From positions 656,871 to 720,870 of the forward strand of contig NZ_OCTP01000010.1 of assembly GCF_900232825.1 (NCBI RefSeq): a DNA stretch of 64,000 bases, read 5' to 3'. Shown piece after piece: positions 18,284 to 28,332 of this stretch. The DNA comes from Anaerococcus sp. Marseille-P3625 (lineage in GTDB: Bacteria > Bacillota > Clostridia > Tissierellales > Peptoniphilaceae). The notes under the pieces were generated by a model. The model was not told where the DNA came from, did no database searches, and was given only the letters and a program-made list of their open reading frames with translations. Position 1 is the first letter of the stretch. Every line of letters starts with the position of its first letter. Both the position numbers and the translations under genes were made by a program.

Positions 18284-19175
18284 AGATTCCTCCAAGTTTT
18301 TTTCTTAAATCCATAAATAGATCAATTATACCTAAAATGAAAAACATTATAGCTAGCAAATAAAAAAACATCAATATAAAAAACCACTGCAAACTCCTGC
18401 TTAAAAGACTTTGCCTATAAGTAAGAATATAGTCAAAGGTGAACATCCCATTAAAGGTAAAAATCGCTAAAAGCATAAAAATAATGTTAAGCATTATATA
18501 TGATTTATTTACCCCAAAAAAGCCTAACAAAAAATAACTTACTAGGGAAAAGATAGAAATTACAAGCAGATCTTTCTTTTCTAATCTAAAAGTATTTACA
18601 TTAGCTAAATCTTTGCCAAGATTTTTATAAGATAAAAAATTTCTAATAATTTTAAGGCCTATAAGGCTATAAATTAATGAAATACTTGAAAGTATTGCTG
18701 GATATAGAGCAAAAGATGCTTTATAATAGCTAATTGGAATTTTGTAATTAGTACTTTCTTCTAAAGCTCCTTTAAGCTCCTTTGCAAGCTTATTTATATC
18801 AACATTTTCCATTAGCATTGAAAGCTTACAGATTAAAATTAAAATCAAACTAATAAATATCCAAGATATTACTATTTGCTCTTTATCAGAGATTCCCGAT
18901 TTAATAATAGCAATAAAAATCAAACTAATTATTAAAAAAGGCAAGATATTTAAAATGATAAATTTAAAATTTGAAAAAATATAAGCCATCAATAAGCCAA
19001 GACCTAAGGCTATTAAATATTTGCTTAAGCCATAAGAAAAACAAACTATAGCAAGTAATATTGGGCAAAGTGCGATGACTAATAAGGATGCATCACTAAT
19101 TAAAAATAAAATAGTAACTATGCAAATCCCCAATAAAATATTTATAATTTGCTTGAAATTTTCGCTAATATTCAT
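18270..19175 (-). CDS. DUF2232 (YybS-like) multi-pass membrane protein
   Basis: About 301 residues with around eight hydrophobic helices. It sits immediately upstream of gdpP with a 14-nt overlap, the position held by yybS (DUF2232) in B. subtilis. The function of the family is unknown. The start at 19175 is chosen because AAGAGG lies 6 nt before it; the ATG at 19181 abuts that site. Confidence 0.75.
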   Translation of the reverse strand: MNISENFKQIINILLGICIVTILFLISDASLLVIALCPILLAIVCFSYGLSKYLIALGLGLLMAYIFSNFKFIILNILPFLIISLIFIAIIKSGISDKEQIVISWIFISLILILICKLSMLMENVDINKLAKELKGALEESTNYKIPISYYKASFALYPAILSSISLIYSLIGLKIIRNFLSYKNLGKDLANVNTFRLEKKDLLVISIFSLVSYFLLGFFGVNKSYIMLNIIFMLLAIFTFNGMFTFDYILTYRQSLLSRSLQWFFILMFFYLLAIMFFILGIIDLFMDLRKKLGGIYGKI

Positions 19176-19351
19176 AAACATCCTCTTAACTTATTTTAGC
19201 ATATATCCCTATTTTAAAACAGTGTTTATTTATATTACTTCAAAAAATCAGCTTATCAATAATTATTTACAAAATCTCTCTAATTTCTTTAAGTGTAATT
19301 ACTAATAAGTGTCGGTATACTATAACTATAACGAAAATACAGGGGTGTCCT

Positions 19352-21487
19352 ATGCAATTACAGGAAATAGATGATTACGATATATCGATTATAAGCGATC
19401 CTCATGTACTTAGCTTTGATTTAATAGCAGATACTGAAGATTTTAAAAAAGAAATTAAAATAGATAGAAAATTAATGGTTGAAAGCGAAGCCTTGTTTAA
19501 GGAGGCTTTAAGCTTAGTAGATAAAGCAAATAGTGAATTTTTATTTATTCCTGGTGATCTAGTAAAAGATGGCGAATATAAATCTCATCAAGTTGTAAAA
19601 GAAAATTTATTGGCTTGGAAAAATAAAGATGAAAAACGAGAAGTTTTTCTAATTCCAGGTAACCATGACTTAAATAATCATAAATCCTACGATTTTAAAA
19701 AAGATAAACCTACAAAAAATATAAATCCAAGGGAATTTTTGGATTTATACGATTTTGTTTTCAAAAATCCTTATATACTTGAAATGTATAAGGATTCTGA
19801 TATTTTTAAGACTTATTTAGATGAAGTCAACAAAAAATACGATAGAAAAGAAGAATTTTCTTATTACGCTCATGGATATTTTTCATATGTAGCTAGAATT
19901 CCAAGCAATAGAAATGATAGCACTGGCCTTACTTTAATATCAATTGACACATCCATTTATTCAGCAGACACTGAGCAAAATCACAGAGATCAAAGAGAAA
20001 ATGTAGCAGGATCTATAACTTTAAGTCAAATGAAGTGGATTGTAGAAAAAATTGATCAAGCCAAAGCTCGTAAAGATCTAATTTTTGTCATGGCTCACCA
20101 TGCTATTATGCCAAATTTTAGAAATCAAGAACTAGTTTTTTCTCCTTTTATAATAAAAGAATGGAGAAGTAAATATGTTGATGATAATCCAAAAATAAAT
20201 GGAAAAACTCCAATTGAGGTATTAGCTGATAATGGAGTAAAATTTGTTTTTACAGGTCATTTGCATGAAAATGGTACTGCTAAGTATACTTCAGAAATTG
20301 GCAATGTTATCTATGACATCCAAACAGGCTCTCCAATAACTTATCCCTTGCCTATTAGGCATATAAAGGTTGTAAATAGGGTGGCCGAAGAAAATGGCTA
20401 TGAGGTTTATATCAAAACTGAGCTTATAAAAGAATTTACTTACAAAAACTTAGATGATGAAATTGAAGTGGTTTATGATGCTATAAACTATACCATAAAT
20501 AAGCAACTTTCACTTAGAGATGTTTTGCACAATTACATAAGAATTCAGGTAAATAGTCCTAAGTTTGAACATTTGAATCTAAAAAATGAAATTTCCAATC
20601 AAATTTCTTCAAGACTAAATATAAAAATTCCAGAAAAAGGCTATGTAAATGAGCTTCTATTTCCTATGGTAGAAAAATTTCTACCTATTTATAAAAAACA
20701 TATTGGAAATATTTATCTAAGAAAGATAGATGGAGAATACCAGCTAGTAGTTGAAAAATCCAAAAATTATTTTATAATTAAGGCTAGTAAGCTTGAAGAA
20801 GCTATTAATATAATTTTAGATCAAATTCAAGATAAAATATTAACTCCCTACAAAATCGTAAGATATTGGGATAAAAACATCAACAAAGGTCTTGATATGC
20901 CAATAGACGAATACGGCCACAAACTTTACGATTTTGCAAATTATTTATACCAATACAAGCCTTTGGGAGAAGACCAACGCCCGGATTTTGTAAATAAAAT
21001 GATTGATAATCTCAATGATCCTAGCTATGATATAATTAATCTATTACTAGATTACATGAAAGATGACATAAACGAAAGTTTTGATAAATTAGCTAGTTTG
21101 GTAAAGTTTGAAAAAAATAATTCCAAAGATCTATTTTTTGATGACCTTGCAGAAATTAGAGGACTTTGGTTTAAATTAGCTTATAAATATTTAAAATTTA
21201 AGGTTAATACCCTAAGAGATTTGCTAGATTTCTTCTCTATGAATATCACCAAAGAGAAAAAAATTAGCGGAGTTGATTTAGCAAAGACAATTGTAAGGTC
21301 AAAATCATTGATAAAAGCCAAGGAAAGCTTCTCAACGACTATGTTTGGTCAAGCAAGTCTTAGAAAGTTTGTAATTGATATGGTTAATTCCATGAGCGAT
21401 GAGATGGTAGAAATTTACCAAAATGAAGATACCAATGAATTAGAAAAATATTTTAACTATGTTGAATATGATGATTACAACAAATAG
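19352..21487 (+). CDS. Calcineurin-like metallophosphoesterase, large form
   Basis: 711 residues. The N-terminal 330 carry the metal-binding motifs in order: SDPHVL, IPGDLVKDG, PGNHDLN, MAHHAIM and TGHLHENGT. This domain resembles cell-surface or cytosolic phosphoesterases of the 5'-nucleotidase/PAP type. The C-terminal 380 residues are helical and have no family I recognise. No signal peptide or membrane helix is seen, so it is probably cytoplasmic. An AGGGGTG site lies 6 nt before the ATG. It is monocistronic, divergent from the DUF2232-gdpP operon. Confidence 0.85.
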   Translation: MQLQEIDDYDISIISDPHVLSFDLIADTEDFKKEIKIDRKLMVESEALFKEALSLVDKANSEFLFIPGDLVKDGEYKSHQVVKENLLAWKNKDEKREVFLIPGNHDLNNHKSYDFKKDKPTKNINPREFLDLYDFVFKNPYILEMYKDSDIFKTYLDEVNKKYDRKEEFSYYAHGYFSYVARIPSNRNDSTGLTLISIDTSIYSADTEQNHRDQRENVAGSITLSQMKWIVEKIDQAKARKDLIFVMAHHAIMPNFRNQELVFSPFIIKEWRSKYVDDNPKINGKTPIEVLADNGVKFVFTGHLHENGTAKYTSEIGNVIYDIQTGSPITYPLPIRHIKVVNRVAEENGYEVYIKTELIKEFTYKNLDDEIEVVYDAINYTINKQLSLRDVLHNYIRIQVNSPKFEHLNLKNEISNQISSRLNIKIPEKGYVNELLFPMVEKFLPIYKKHIGNIYLRKIDGEYQLVVEKSKNYFIIKASKLEEAINIILDQIQDKILTPYKIVRYWDKNINKGLDMPIDEYGHKLYDFANYLYQYKPLGEDQRPDFVNKMIDNLNDPSYDIINLLLDYMKDDINESFDKLASLVKFEKNNSKDLFFDDLAEIRGLWFKLAYKYLKFKVNTLRDLLDFFSMNITKEKKISGVDLAKTIVRSKSLIKAKESFSTTMFGQASLRKFVIDMVNSMSDEMVEIYQNEDTNELEKYFNYVEYDDYNK

Positions 21488-21488
21488 A

Positions 21489-21535
21489 AAAAAGGATAGG
21501 TTGCTAGAATTTTCTAGCTCCTATCCTTTATTAAA
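21489..21535. terminator. Bidirectional terminator between convergent genes
   Basis: AAAGGATAGG...GCTAGAATTTTCTAGC...CCTATCCTTT, with A-run before and T-run after. It serves the phosphoesterase gene and the DUF1846 gene. Confidence 0.88.
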
Positions 21536-21539
21536 ATTA

Positions 21540-23015
21540 TTAATAACCACTATCTTCGCCAAAAACTGGATCTTGAGTGAAATTCATTTTTAGTTTTCTT
21601 AACATTCTTTTTTCACTATCATTTAAAATTACCGTGCTATGAGCATCTAAATTTTCTAAGTTTTTAATCTCTTCTATTGCCATGTGAGTTAGAGGATTGG
21701 TTGTAGCAGAGATTGCAAGAGCTATAAGCATTTCATTTATTGAAAGTGATGGTTTGCTTTCTCCAAGAGATTTTGTTTTAAGATTTGAAACAGGTTCAAT
21801 TATGTGTGGACTTAAAAGCAAAATTTCATCATCGATATTTCCAAGTTTTTTTAAGGCATTTAAGATGCAAGCAGCTGGTGCTGAAAATAGTTTTGATTTT
21901 TTGCCCTCGATAATATTTCCATCATTTAATTTGATTGCAAAGGATTCTTTTCCTGTAATTTTCTCTTTTTCCCTAGCTTTTAAAGCGACAATCCTATCAT
22001 CAGCATTAATATCAAGATTGCTCATTAGGGTTTGAATTTTTTCTATGGTTTGATTTGATTCTTTGGCAAGTCTAACATCTACCAAAGCGTTGTAATATCT
22101 TCTAATGATTTCTTCTTTGGAAGCTTCTATTGCAGCTTTGTCATCAACTATGCAAAATCCTACCATATTTACACCCATATCAGTAGGAGATTTATATGGA
22201 GTTTCTCCCATGATTTTTTCAAGTATTCTTTTTAAAACCGGAAACGCTTCAACATCTCTATTGTAATTTACAGCTGATATGCCGTAGGCTTCAAGATGAT
22301 AAGGATCAATCATATTTACATCATTAAGATTTGCAGTTGCTGCTTCATAAGCCATATTTACTGGATGCATTAGGCCTAAATTCCAAATTGGGAATGTTTC
22401 AAATTTTGCATAAGATGATCTTTTGCCCTTTTCATTGTCAAGATACATTTGAGAAAGACAAGTTGCCATTTTCCCAGAACCGGGACCTGGACCTGTTATT
22501 ACTACAAGTGGACGATCTGTCACTATATAATCATTTTTGCCAAATCCATCTTTTGATAAAATAAGATCGATATTATTTGGATAACCTTTAATATCATAAG
22601 TTCTGTAATGATTTATGGATAAATTATCCAAATATTTTTCAAATCTTATAGCCTTATCCTGATTGGCAAATTGGGTTAATACTATGGAATTTACCTTAAA
22701 TCCTCTCTTCTCAAAAGCTTGTTTTAATCTGATTGATTCAGTGTCATAGGAAATTTCATTATCTCCTCTGATTTTATTGTTTTCTATATCGTTAGAATTA
22801 ATAGTTATTATTATTTCGATTTTTTCCTTTATACTATCAAGCATCCTTAGCTTACTATCTGGCAAAAATCCTGGTAATACTCTTGATGCGTGTCCATCGT
22901 CAAATAATTTTCCACCAAATTCTAGATATAATTTGTCAAAATGACTAATTCGTTCAAGAATTTTCTCCGATTGGAGTTTTATATATTTGTCATTGTCAAA
23001 GGCTAATTTATTCAT
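21540..23015 (-). CDS. DUF1846 (UPF0371) family protein
   Basis: 491 residues, matching the family length of about 500. The start (FDNDKYIKLQSEKILERI) and the segments YLEFGGKLFDDGHASRVLPG and GPGPGSGKMATCLSQMY are typical of DUF1846. The family has a nucleotide-binding-like fold but no settled function. AAGGAG lies 6 nt before the ATG. Group II intron copy 1 is inserted about 47 bp upstream of its start codon, separating the gene from whatever lay upstream. Confidence 0.9.
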   Translation of the reverse strand: MNKLAFDNDKYIKLQSEKILERISHFDKLYLEFGGKLFDDGHASRVLPGFLPDSKLRMLDSIKEKIEIIITINSNDIENNKIRGDNEISYDTESIRLKQAFEKRGFKVNSIVLTQFANQDKAIRFEKYLDNLSINHYRTYDIKGYPNNIDLILSKDGFGKNDYIVTDRPLVVITGPGPGSGKMATCLSQMYLDNEKGKRSSYAKFETFPIWNLGLMHPVNMAYEAATANLNDVNMIDPYHLEAYGISAVNYNRDVEAFPVLKRILEKIMGETPYKSPTDMGVNMVGFCIVDDKAAIEASKEEIIRRYYNALVDVRLAKESNQTIEKIQTLMSNLDINADDRIVALKAREKEKITGKESFAIKLNDGNIIEGKKSKLFSAPAACILNALKKLGNIDDEILLLSPHIIEPVSNLKTKSLGESKPSLSINEMLIALAISATTNPLTHMAIEEIKNLENLDAHSTVILNDSEKRMLRKLKMNFTQDPVFGEDSGY

Positions 23016-23062
23016 CGCTTACTCCTTATAAATTTACATTAAAAAATACAAATAAAATTAAA

Positions 23063-24891
23063 ATCGAATAGGGGCTAAGATCTAGCCCCTTTCACACCAC
23101 CGTACGTGCCGTTCGGCATACGGCGGTTCAATTTAATTTACACATGTCCTGCTTATATAGTAATCATAAGGGTCAATTAAGCCTGTTTTGCTTAACCTTT
23201 CTTTTGTGATTGCTCTTACTAAGCAGGTTTTCGTTGCTACAAAATAATACCTATCTCCACAATAGGATGTTAATCTTGCTAGGTCTTTTACTATTCCCAT
23301 TTTCCTTAACGCCCATTGTCTTTTCTTCGGTACCTTCCACATTTTCCAGCAGATTATTCTTAGTCTTGTTCTTAGGTGCTCGCTGAAACTTTTTAGTTTA
23401 CTTTTCATACTAGCTATTTTAAAGTAGTTTATCCAGCCTCTTATTACTTCATTTAACTTTTTGATTCTGTATTCTAAGGATACTGACCATTTTCTTGTGG
23501 TGAGTTTCTTCATTTTGTCTTTGAATCTTTTAAATGATGTTTCATGGACTCTTGCTTTCCATTGATTTGTTTTGTTGTCTTTCCAGTAGCCAAATCCTAG
23601 ATATTTTATTTTGCTTGGTCTTGTTATTTTACTTTTTTCTGCATTTACTTTTAGGCCAAGTTTCTTTTCTATGAATCTTGTTATTGAGTGCATTACTCTT
23701 GTGGCTGCTGCTTTACTTCCTACAAATATTAAGCAGTCGTCTGCGTATCTGATGTATCTAAGTTTTCTTGCTTCTAGTTCTTTGTCTAGTTTGTCTAGCA
23801 TTATGTTGCTTAGCAGTGGTGATAGGTTTCCTCCTTGTGGGGTTCCTATTTCACTTTTCTCGTATATACCTTTGTTCATTATTCCCGCTTTTAGGTATTT
23901 TCTGATTAGTGATTCTGTGTCTGGTGCTTTGATGTGCTCATGGACTATGCTCATTAGTTTATCTTGTGGCACTTTGTCGAAGAATTTTTCTAGGTCTATG
24001 TCTACTACCCATTCGTACCCGTCGTTTAAATATTCTAGGCTTTTGATTATTGCCATTTGACAGTTTCTTTCTGGTCTGAAGCCATAGCTTGTTTCAGAAA
24101 ATCTTTTGTCTATTATCGGGGTTAGGACTTGTACGATTGCTTGTTGGATTATTCTGTCCATTACTGTTGGTATTCCAAGTTTTCTTTTTCCTCCGTTTGG
24201 TTTTGAGATTTCTACTCGGAGTACTGGTTGTGGTTTGTAGCGTCTTTCGATTATTTCTTGTCTTATCCCTGCCCAGTTTTCTTTGATGTATTCATCTATT
24301 TCTTCTACACTTATGCCGTCTGTTCCAGCTGCTCCTTTGTTGGAGATGACTTTTACTTTTGCTTGGTGCATGTTTTCTGGGTTTAGGATTTGACTGATTA
24401 GTTTATCTTCCATGTGTGCACTTGCTCCTTTCCGCTTACATAACTTTTTCTTAGGTGTAAGATTTTGATTTCATTTACGTTTCTTCTACTTTCTCTGTCA
24501 GATTTGTTATGCTACATACATTTTGCTTGTGCTTTTAAATTGTTCGGTCCTTCGGTGTTTCCACCTACTATGACTTCTGCTGACTTCTCACTATTCGTTG
24601 TTACTACTTCTTCGCTAGTGAGACCTCACGGGATAAGCCCTAATACTTTCATCGTTTACTTGCAGAATTTACGCCTTGGGTTTACGGTTACCTTTTGGGT
24701 CTTTGCTATCTACAGCTAGCTTGCCCACCTGTTACGCCTTATATTCTGTTCCTGTTCGTCAAGCCACGATTTCGCTACCCGTTCTTCTCTCCTAGATGTC
24801 GCCACCTAAAACTTCGGGGTCGCTATTAGATTCGTTGGTAACTACGCTCTGTAGGGATTTTCACCCCAGCATTAGAACATGCCCGTCATAC
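23063..24891 (-). mobile_element. Group II intron, copy 1 (bacterial class C type)
   Basis: A 1829-bp element read on the minus strand. The 5' end is taken at GTATGACGGG (24891) and the 3' end at ATTCGAT (23063). It has about 480 nt of structured 5' RNA, an internal reverse transcriptase gene, domain V (about 23095-23129, GAACCGCCGTATG...CGTACGGTGGTG) and domain VI (about 23063-23092, GGGGCTAGATCTTAGCCCC). The bases upstream of the 5' end form the hairpin AATCGGAC-AATC-GTCCGATT and TTTTTACA. Insertion just after a terminator stem is the class C habit. It is richer in GC than its surroundings. A second copy lies at 51371-53199. Confidence 0.9.
23133..24413 (-). CDS. ltrA: Group II intron reverse transcriptase/maturase, copy 1
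   Basis: 426 residues. It copies intron RNA into DNA during retrohoming and aids splicing. RT motifs are visible: GTDGISVEEID, PKPNGGKRKLGIPTV-like (here SKPNGGKRKLGIPT), YGFRPERNCQMAI, the Q-G motif GTPQGGNLSPLLSN and the active site YADD. The maturase domain X lies about 290-380. No HNH endonuclease domain follows, as usual for class C. AAAGGAG precedes the ATG. The protein is identical to copy 2. Confidence 0.96.
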   Translation of the reverse strand: MEDKLISQILNPENMHQAKVKVISNKGAAGTDGISVEEIDEYIKENWAGIRQEIIERRYKPQPVLRVEISKPNGGKRKLGIPTVMDRIIQQAIVQVLTPIIDKRFSETSYGFRPERNCQMAIIKSLEYLNDGYEWVVDIDLEKFFDKVPQDKLMSIVHEHIKAPDTESLIRKYLKAGIMNKGIYEKSEIGTPQGGNLSPLLSNIMLDKLDKELEARKLRYIRYADDCLIFVGSKAAATRVMHSITRFIEKKLGLKVNAEKSKITRPSKIKYLGFGYWKDNKTNQWKARVHETSFKRFKDKMKKLTTRKWSVSLEYRIKKLNEVIRGWINYFKIASMKSKLKSFSEHLRTRLRIICWKMWKVPKKRQWALRKMGIVKDLARLTSYCGDRYYFVATKTCLVRAITKERLSKTGLIDPYDYYISRTCVN

Positions 24892-24895
24892 TGTA

Positions 24896-24917
24896 AAAAT
24901 CGGACGATTGTCCGATT
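24896..24917 (-). terminator. apbE terminator, intron insertion target
   Basis: Minus-strand AATCGGAC-AATC-GTCCGATT then TTTTTACA. The hairpin begins within the apbE stop codon. The group II intron starts directly after TTTTTACA. Confidence 0.85.
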
Positions 24918-26079
24918 ATTCTTCTAGTTCTTTCCAACCTTCTGTTTTATATTCTTTATCCTCAAGATCTATCCAATAAGCTTCAATTCCAAATTTCTTG
25001 CAAACTTCTTTGCCTTTGTCTAAATCTATGGTAAATAAATATGTGCTTAGGCCATCGGCTAAGGCAATATCATCGCAAATAACAGAAACCGACCTAAAAT
25101 ACCTTGCTGGCATATTTGTATCAGTATCTACTATATGATGATATCTTACTCCATCTACTTCAAAAAATCTCTGATAGTCGCCACTTGTAACAACTGTTGT
25201 GCTTTTTAATCCAACTATGGATCTGTAATTTTCTTCTGAGTTAAGATCTGGATTTTGGATTGCTATGTTCCATTCTCCATTTTCTCTTGATGGATTATCG
25301 CCAATTAGTAGGTCATCTCCTCCTACTGATAAAACCGCGTTCTTAACTCCAGCATCAACTAATATTTTCCCAAGTTTTTTTATTGCAAAACCCTTGTTAA
25401 CAGCTCCAAGTTCAAGTTTCATTTCTGGATCTTCTAAAAAAACAGTATTATTATCTTCGTCAACTATGACTTTGTCAATATCTTTGTGCTTGGCCTTTTC
25501 TTCTAATTCTTCTTTTGTTGGAATTACATCTTTGTTTTCTGTTTTTAGATAAGATTCTCTAGCATTATGCCAAAGCTCTAAGACACTTCCATAGGCTATG
25601 TTAATTTTGCCTTCGCTATCCTTATATATTTCTTTTGCAAAATTAATTAGTTCAATTATTTCCGGGTCAACTTCTACTGGTTTTTTGCCTGCATTTTCAT
25701 TAATAGTTTTGATATTATTTATACCTTCAAAAGAATTATAACCATTGTATAATTCATGATATCTTTGCATAGCTTTTTCTAAAAGATCTAAATATTTCTT
25801 AAATTCTTCCTCAGTTTTTGTGTAAGCTGTAAAAGTAGTTACAGTATCAAAATAGTCATAATAAACCTTATCGTGCTTAGTTAAATCTGTGGAAGGATTT
25901 GTTTCTTTTAAGCTTTCATTGTCTGTTTTTTCTTTTGTATCTGAGTTTTCGCTAGTTTCAACTTTCTTTATGCTCGGAACATTTTTAGGATCCGTATCAT
26001 TTGTGCTTTTTCTAGTTTGTGAACAAGAACTTAGACTTATGACAAAAGCTAAAAACAAAATAATTTTTTTAATTTTCAT
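24916..26079 (-). CDS. apbE: FAD:protein FMN transferase lipoprotein
   Basis: 387 residues. It attaches FMN covalently to Thr or Ser of flavoproteins outside the membrane, often for extracellular electron transfer or Rnf/Nqr-like complexes. A lipoprotein signal with LSSC lipobox (Cys about 20) is followed by an acidic linker (to about 75). The ApbE domain has DYFDTVTTFTAY, ELGAVNKGFAIKKL, SVGGDDLLIGD and HHIVDTDTNMPA, the last varying slightly from the usual DPxTG form. It overlaps the following small gene by 4 nt. No flavoprotein partner is in the window. Confidence 0.92.
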   Translation of the reverse strand: MKIKKIILFLAFVISLSSCSQTRKSTNDTDPKNVPSIKKVETSENSDTKEKTDNESLKETNPSTDLTKHDKVYYDYFDTVTTFTAYTKTEEEFKKYLDLLEKAMQRYHELYNGYNSFEGINNIKTINENAGKKPVEVDPEIIELINFAKEIYKDSEGKINIAYGSVLELWHNARESYLKTENKDVIPTKEELEEKAKHKDIDKVIVDEDNNTVFLEDPEMKLELGAVNKGFAIKKLGKILVDAGVKNAVLSVGGDDLLIGDNPSRENGEWNIAIQNPDLNSEENYRSIVGLKSTTVVTSGDYQRFFEVDGVRYHHIVDTDTNMPARYFRSVSVICDDIALADGLSTYLFTIDLDKGKEVCKKFGIEAYWIDLEDKEYKTEGWKELEE

Positions 26080-26534
26080 AACTTATCAATATTTATGGTT
26101 TCCATATCTTTATTCACAGATATTCTCTCATCTTCTGCCCAATTAAGAAGTATATATGCTACTACTTTTGCGGTAAACTCATTAAATTCTTTTTCTAAAC
26201 CCAAAGAATAGATTATATCCAAAAATTCTTCTCTAGGCGCCATTCCATCAAATTGGTCAATTACTAGGTCTTTTTGTTGTCTTGATAGGGTTTCAAAGAA
26301 AGCTTGCCTTACCTTTTCTTCATCAAATTCATCTGCAGTTGGCATTAATACATAGTTTTCAATATCATCATCAATATCAATATAATTTTTTATAATATCT
26401 TCTTCAGTTTCTCCTTGGTTAATTCTAATTATATCTAAACTTTCTGTGTTTAGCCAGATATTTTTTAAATAAGAATCCTCATCTAACAAGGTCCATTTTT
26501 CTACTAACCAAGATAAATTAATTGTCTTATTCAT
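26076..26534 (-). CDS. Conserved hypothetical protein, UPF0158-like
   Basis: 152 residues, acidic, with no signal peptide or membrane helix. The order of features (a NYVLMPT strand, then a helical AFFETLSRQQKDLVIDQFDG region) faintly recalls UPF0158 proteins; this is a weak pattern match. It sits between glgB and apbE with overlaps on both sides, so it is co-transcribed with them. I do not assign a function. Confidence 0.6.
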   Translation of the reverse strand: MNKTINLSWLVEKWTLLDEDSYLKNIWLNTESLDIIRINQGETEEDIIKNYIDIDDDIENYVLMPTADEFDEEKVRQAFFETLSRQQKDLVIDQFDGMAPREEFLDIIYSLGLEKEFNEFTAKVVAYILLNWAEDERISVNKDMETINIDKL

Positions 26535-28332
26535 TATTTTTTATCTCAAAAATTGCAGCTTCATATTCCCAAAGCTCCAACTTTAGCGGACTTCCTTTCT
26601 CAATTTTTATATTCCTTAAATAAGTTTTTGCTCCACCATATCTAGGATTAAAAGAATTTATTTTCTCTTCAAATGTTAAATTCTCATCGTAATATATTTC
26701 ATATGAACTATGATAGGTGTTTGTCATATTTAACACTATCAAAAATCTACTATTTTCGGCTACTCTTTCAAAGGCAAAAACAGAAGTGTTTGAATCATCT
26801 ACCACCTTCCACATAAAGCCTTTTTCTTCATAATCGTATTTGTAAAAAGCCGGATTATTTTTGTATAAATAATTAATATCTTTTACAAATCTGTTAAGAT
26901 CATCATGCTTAGGATATGATCTAATATCCCAATTGATGCTAGCATTTTCATTCCACTCATCAAAAGTTGCAATTTCATTGCCCATAAAATTTAAAATTTT
27001 ACCTGGATGAGCCATTTGATAAGTGTACAAAACTTTTAATTCCTTAAACTTATCTTCATAAGAACCATTCATTTTATTTATCATAGATCCTTTTAGATGG
27101 ACAACTTCATCATGACTTAATGGTAAAATAAATTTTTCATTATAAAAATAATACATAGAAAATGTTATTTTGTCATGATAATGGGATCTGTTATATGAAT
27201 CGACCTTAAAATATTTTATGGTGTCATTCATCCAACCTAAGTCCCATTTGTAATCAAAACCTAGACCGCCATTTAAAACACTTTCTGTTACCAAAGGATA
27301 TGAAGAAGAATCTTCGGCAATTAGCATAACATCTTCATATTTTTCTTTTAATGTTTGGTTTAAGTCTTTGATAAAATAGATATTATCCTTATGAATTCCC
27401 CTATTTTCATTGCCATTGTAATAAATCATGTAGCTTACAGCATCAACTCTTATCCCATCTAAGTGGAAATTTTCTATCCAATAGCTAAAGGATGATTTCA
27501 TAAAGCTTCTTACATGAGCTTTTGAATAGTCAAAATTTATTGATCCCCACTGAGAATAAGTGAGATCTTCATAAGGCGATTCATACAGATGAGAGCCATC
27601 AAAAGTTTTTAGCCCATAAAAATCACTTGCAAAATGAACTGCAACCACATCAAGTATTACTCCAATTCCATTTTGGTGAAGTAGGTCTACAAATTTCTTA
27701 AAATCAACTGGTCTGCCATATCGAGAAGATGTGGCAAAAAATCCCGTAGATTGATAACCCCAAGATGGATAATATGGATATTCTGTAATAGGCATGATCT
27801 CTATGTGAGTGTAATTCATATCTTTTAAATATTTTACCAGTTTATCAACTATATCTAAAAAATTTACCCTATCTCCATATCTTATCCACGAACCAATGTG
27901 AAGTTCGTAAATATTCATAGGATTATTAAAATTTTTGGATCTTTTTTCTAAAAAATCCTTATCAGCAAATTCATAAGAATCATCTGTAATTAGACTTGCA
28001 AAATTTCCCTCATAGTCCATAGCTTTGCCAAAGGGATCTGCATGGTCGACATAATTACCATCTTTAACGACAACATATTTGTAATAATCATTTACTTTGG
28101 CATTTAACTTGATGAAAAAATAACCATAATCTACGTTTTTGGTCATTTCGACATTTTGCCAATTTGTAAAATCACCTTTTATATAAACTTTATCGGCATT
28201 TGGAGCATAGAGTCTGAATATATAACCATCATCCCTTGCTAGAGCTCCCCATATCTTATGACCTTCGTTTGAATTTCCTTCGATGTATGCTTTAATTTTA
28301 GCATAATCAGTTTCCATTAGATTAACATCCAT
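26527..28332 (-). CDS. glgB: 1,4-alpha-glucan branching enzyme
   Basis: 601 residues. It transfers alpha-1,4-glucan chains to form alpha-1,6 branches in glycogen-like polymers. An N-terminal CBM48 (IFRLYAPNADKVYIKGDFTNW) precedes a GH13 barrel. The barrel shows DVVAVHF, the nucleophile region GIRVDAV (Asp about 296), the acid/base region LIAEDSS (Glu about 336) and LSHDEV. A C-terminal beta domain follows. It is shorter than many GlgB proteins, lacking an extra N-terminal module. No other glycogen genes are here. GAGGGG lies 4 nt before the ATG, overlapping the end of udk. Confidence 0.92.
   Translation of the reverse strand: MDVNLMETDYAKIKAYIEGNSNEGHKIWGALARDDGYIFRLYAPNADKVYIKGDFTNWQNVEMTKNVDYGYFFIKLNAKVNDYYKYVVVKDGNYVDHADPFGKAMDYEGNFASLITDDSYEFADKDFLEKRSKNFNNPMNIYELHIGSWIRYGDRVNFLDIVDKLVKYLKDMNYTHIEIMPITEYPYYPSWGYQSTGFFATSSRYGRPVDFKKFVDLLHQNGIGVILDVVAVHFASDFYGLKTFDGSHLYESPYEDLTYSQWGSINFDYSKAHVRSFMKSSFSYWIENFHLDGIRVDAVSYMIYYNGNENRGIHKDNIYFIKDLNQTLKEKYEDVMLIAEDSSSYPLVTESVLNGGLGFDYKWDLGWMNDTIKYFKVDSYNRSHYHDKITFSMYYFYNEKFILPLSHDEVVHLKGSMINKMNGSYEDKFKELKVLYTYQMAHPGKILNFMGNEIATFDEWNENASINWDIRSYPKHDDLNRFVKDINYLYKNNPAFYKYDYEEKGFMWKVVDDSNTSVFAFERVAENSRFLIVLNMTNTYHSSYEIYYDENLTFEEKINSFNPRYGGAKTYLRNIKIEKGSPLKLELWEYEAAIFEIKNNE

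Noticed and set aside
23063..23092. GGGGCTAGATCTTAGCCCC hairpin as a stand-alone terminator
   Set aside because: It lies directly after domain V and is the same in both copies, so it is intron domain VI.
23611..24719. Plus-strand open frames inside the group II intron (149, 65 and 84 codons), repeated in copy 2
   Set aside because: Shadows of the reverse transcriptase and ribozyme; they recur only because the intron recurs.
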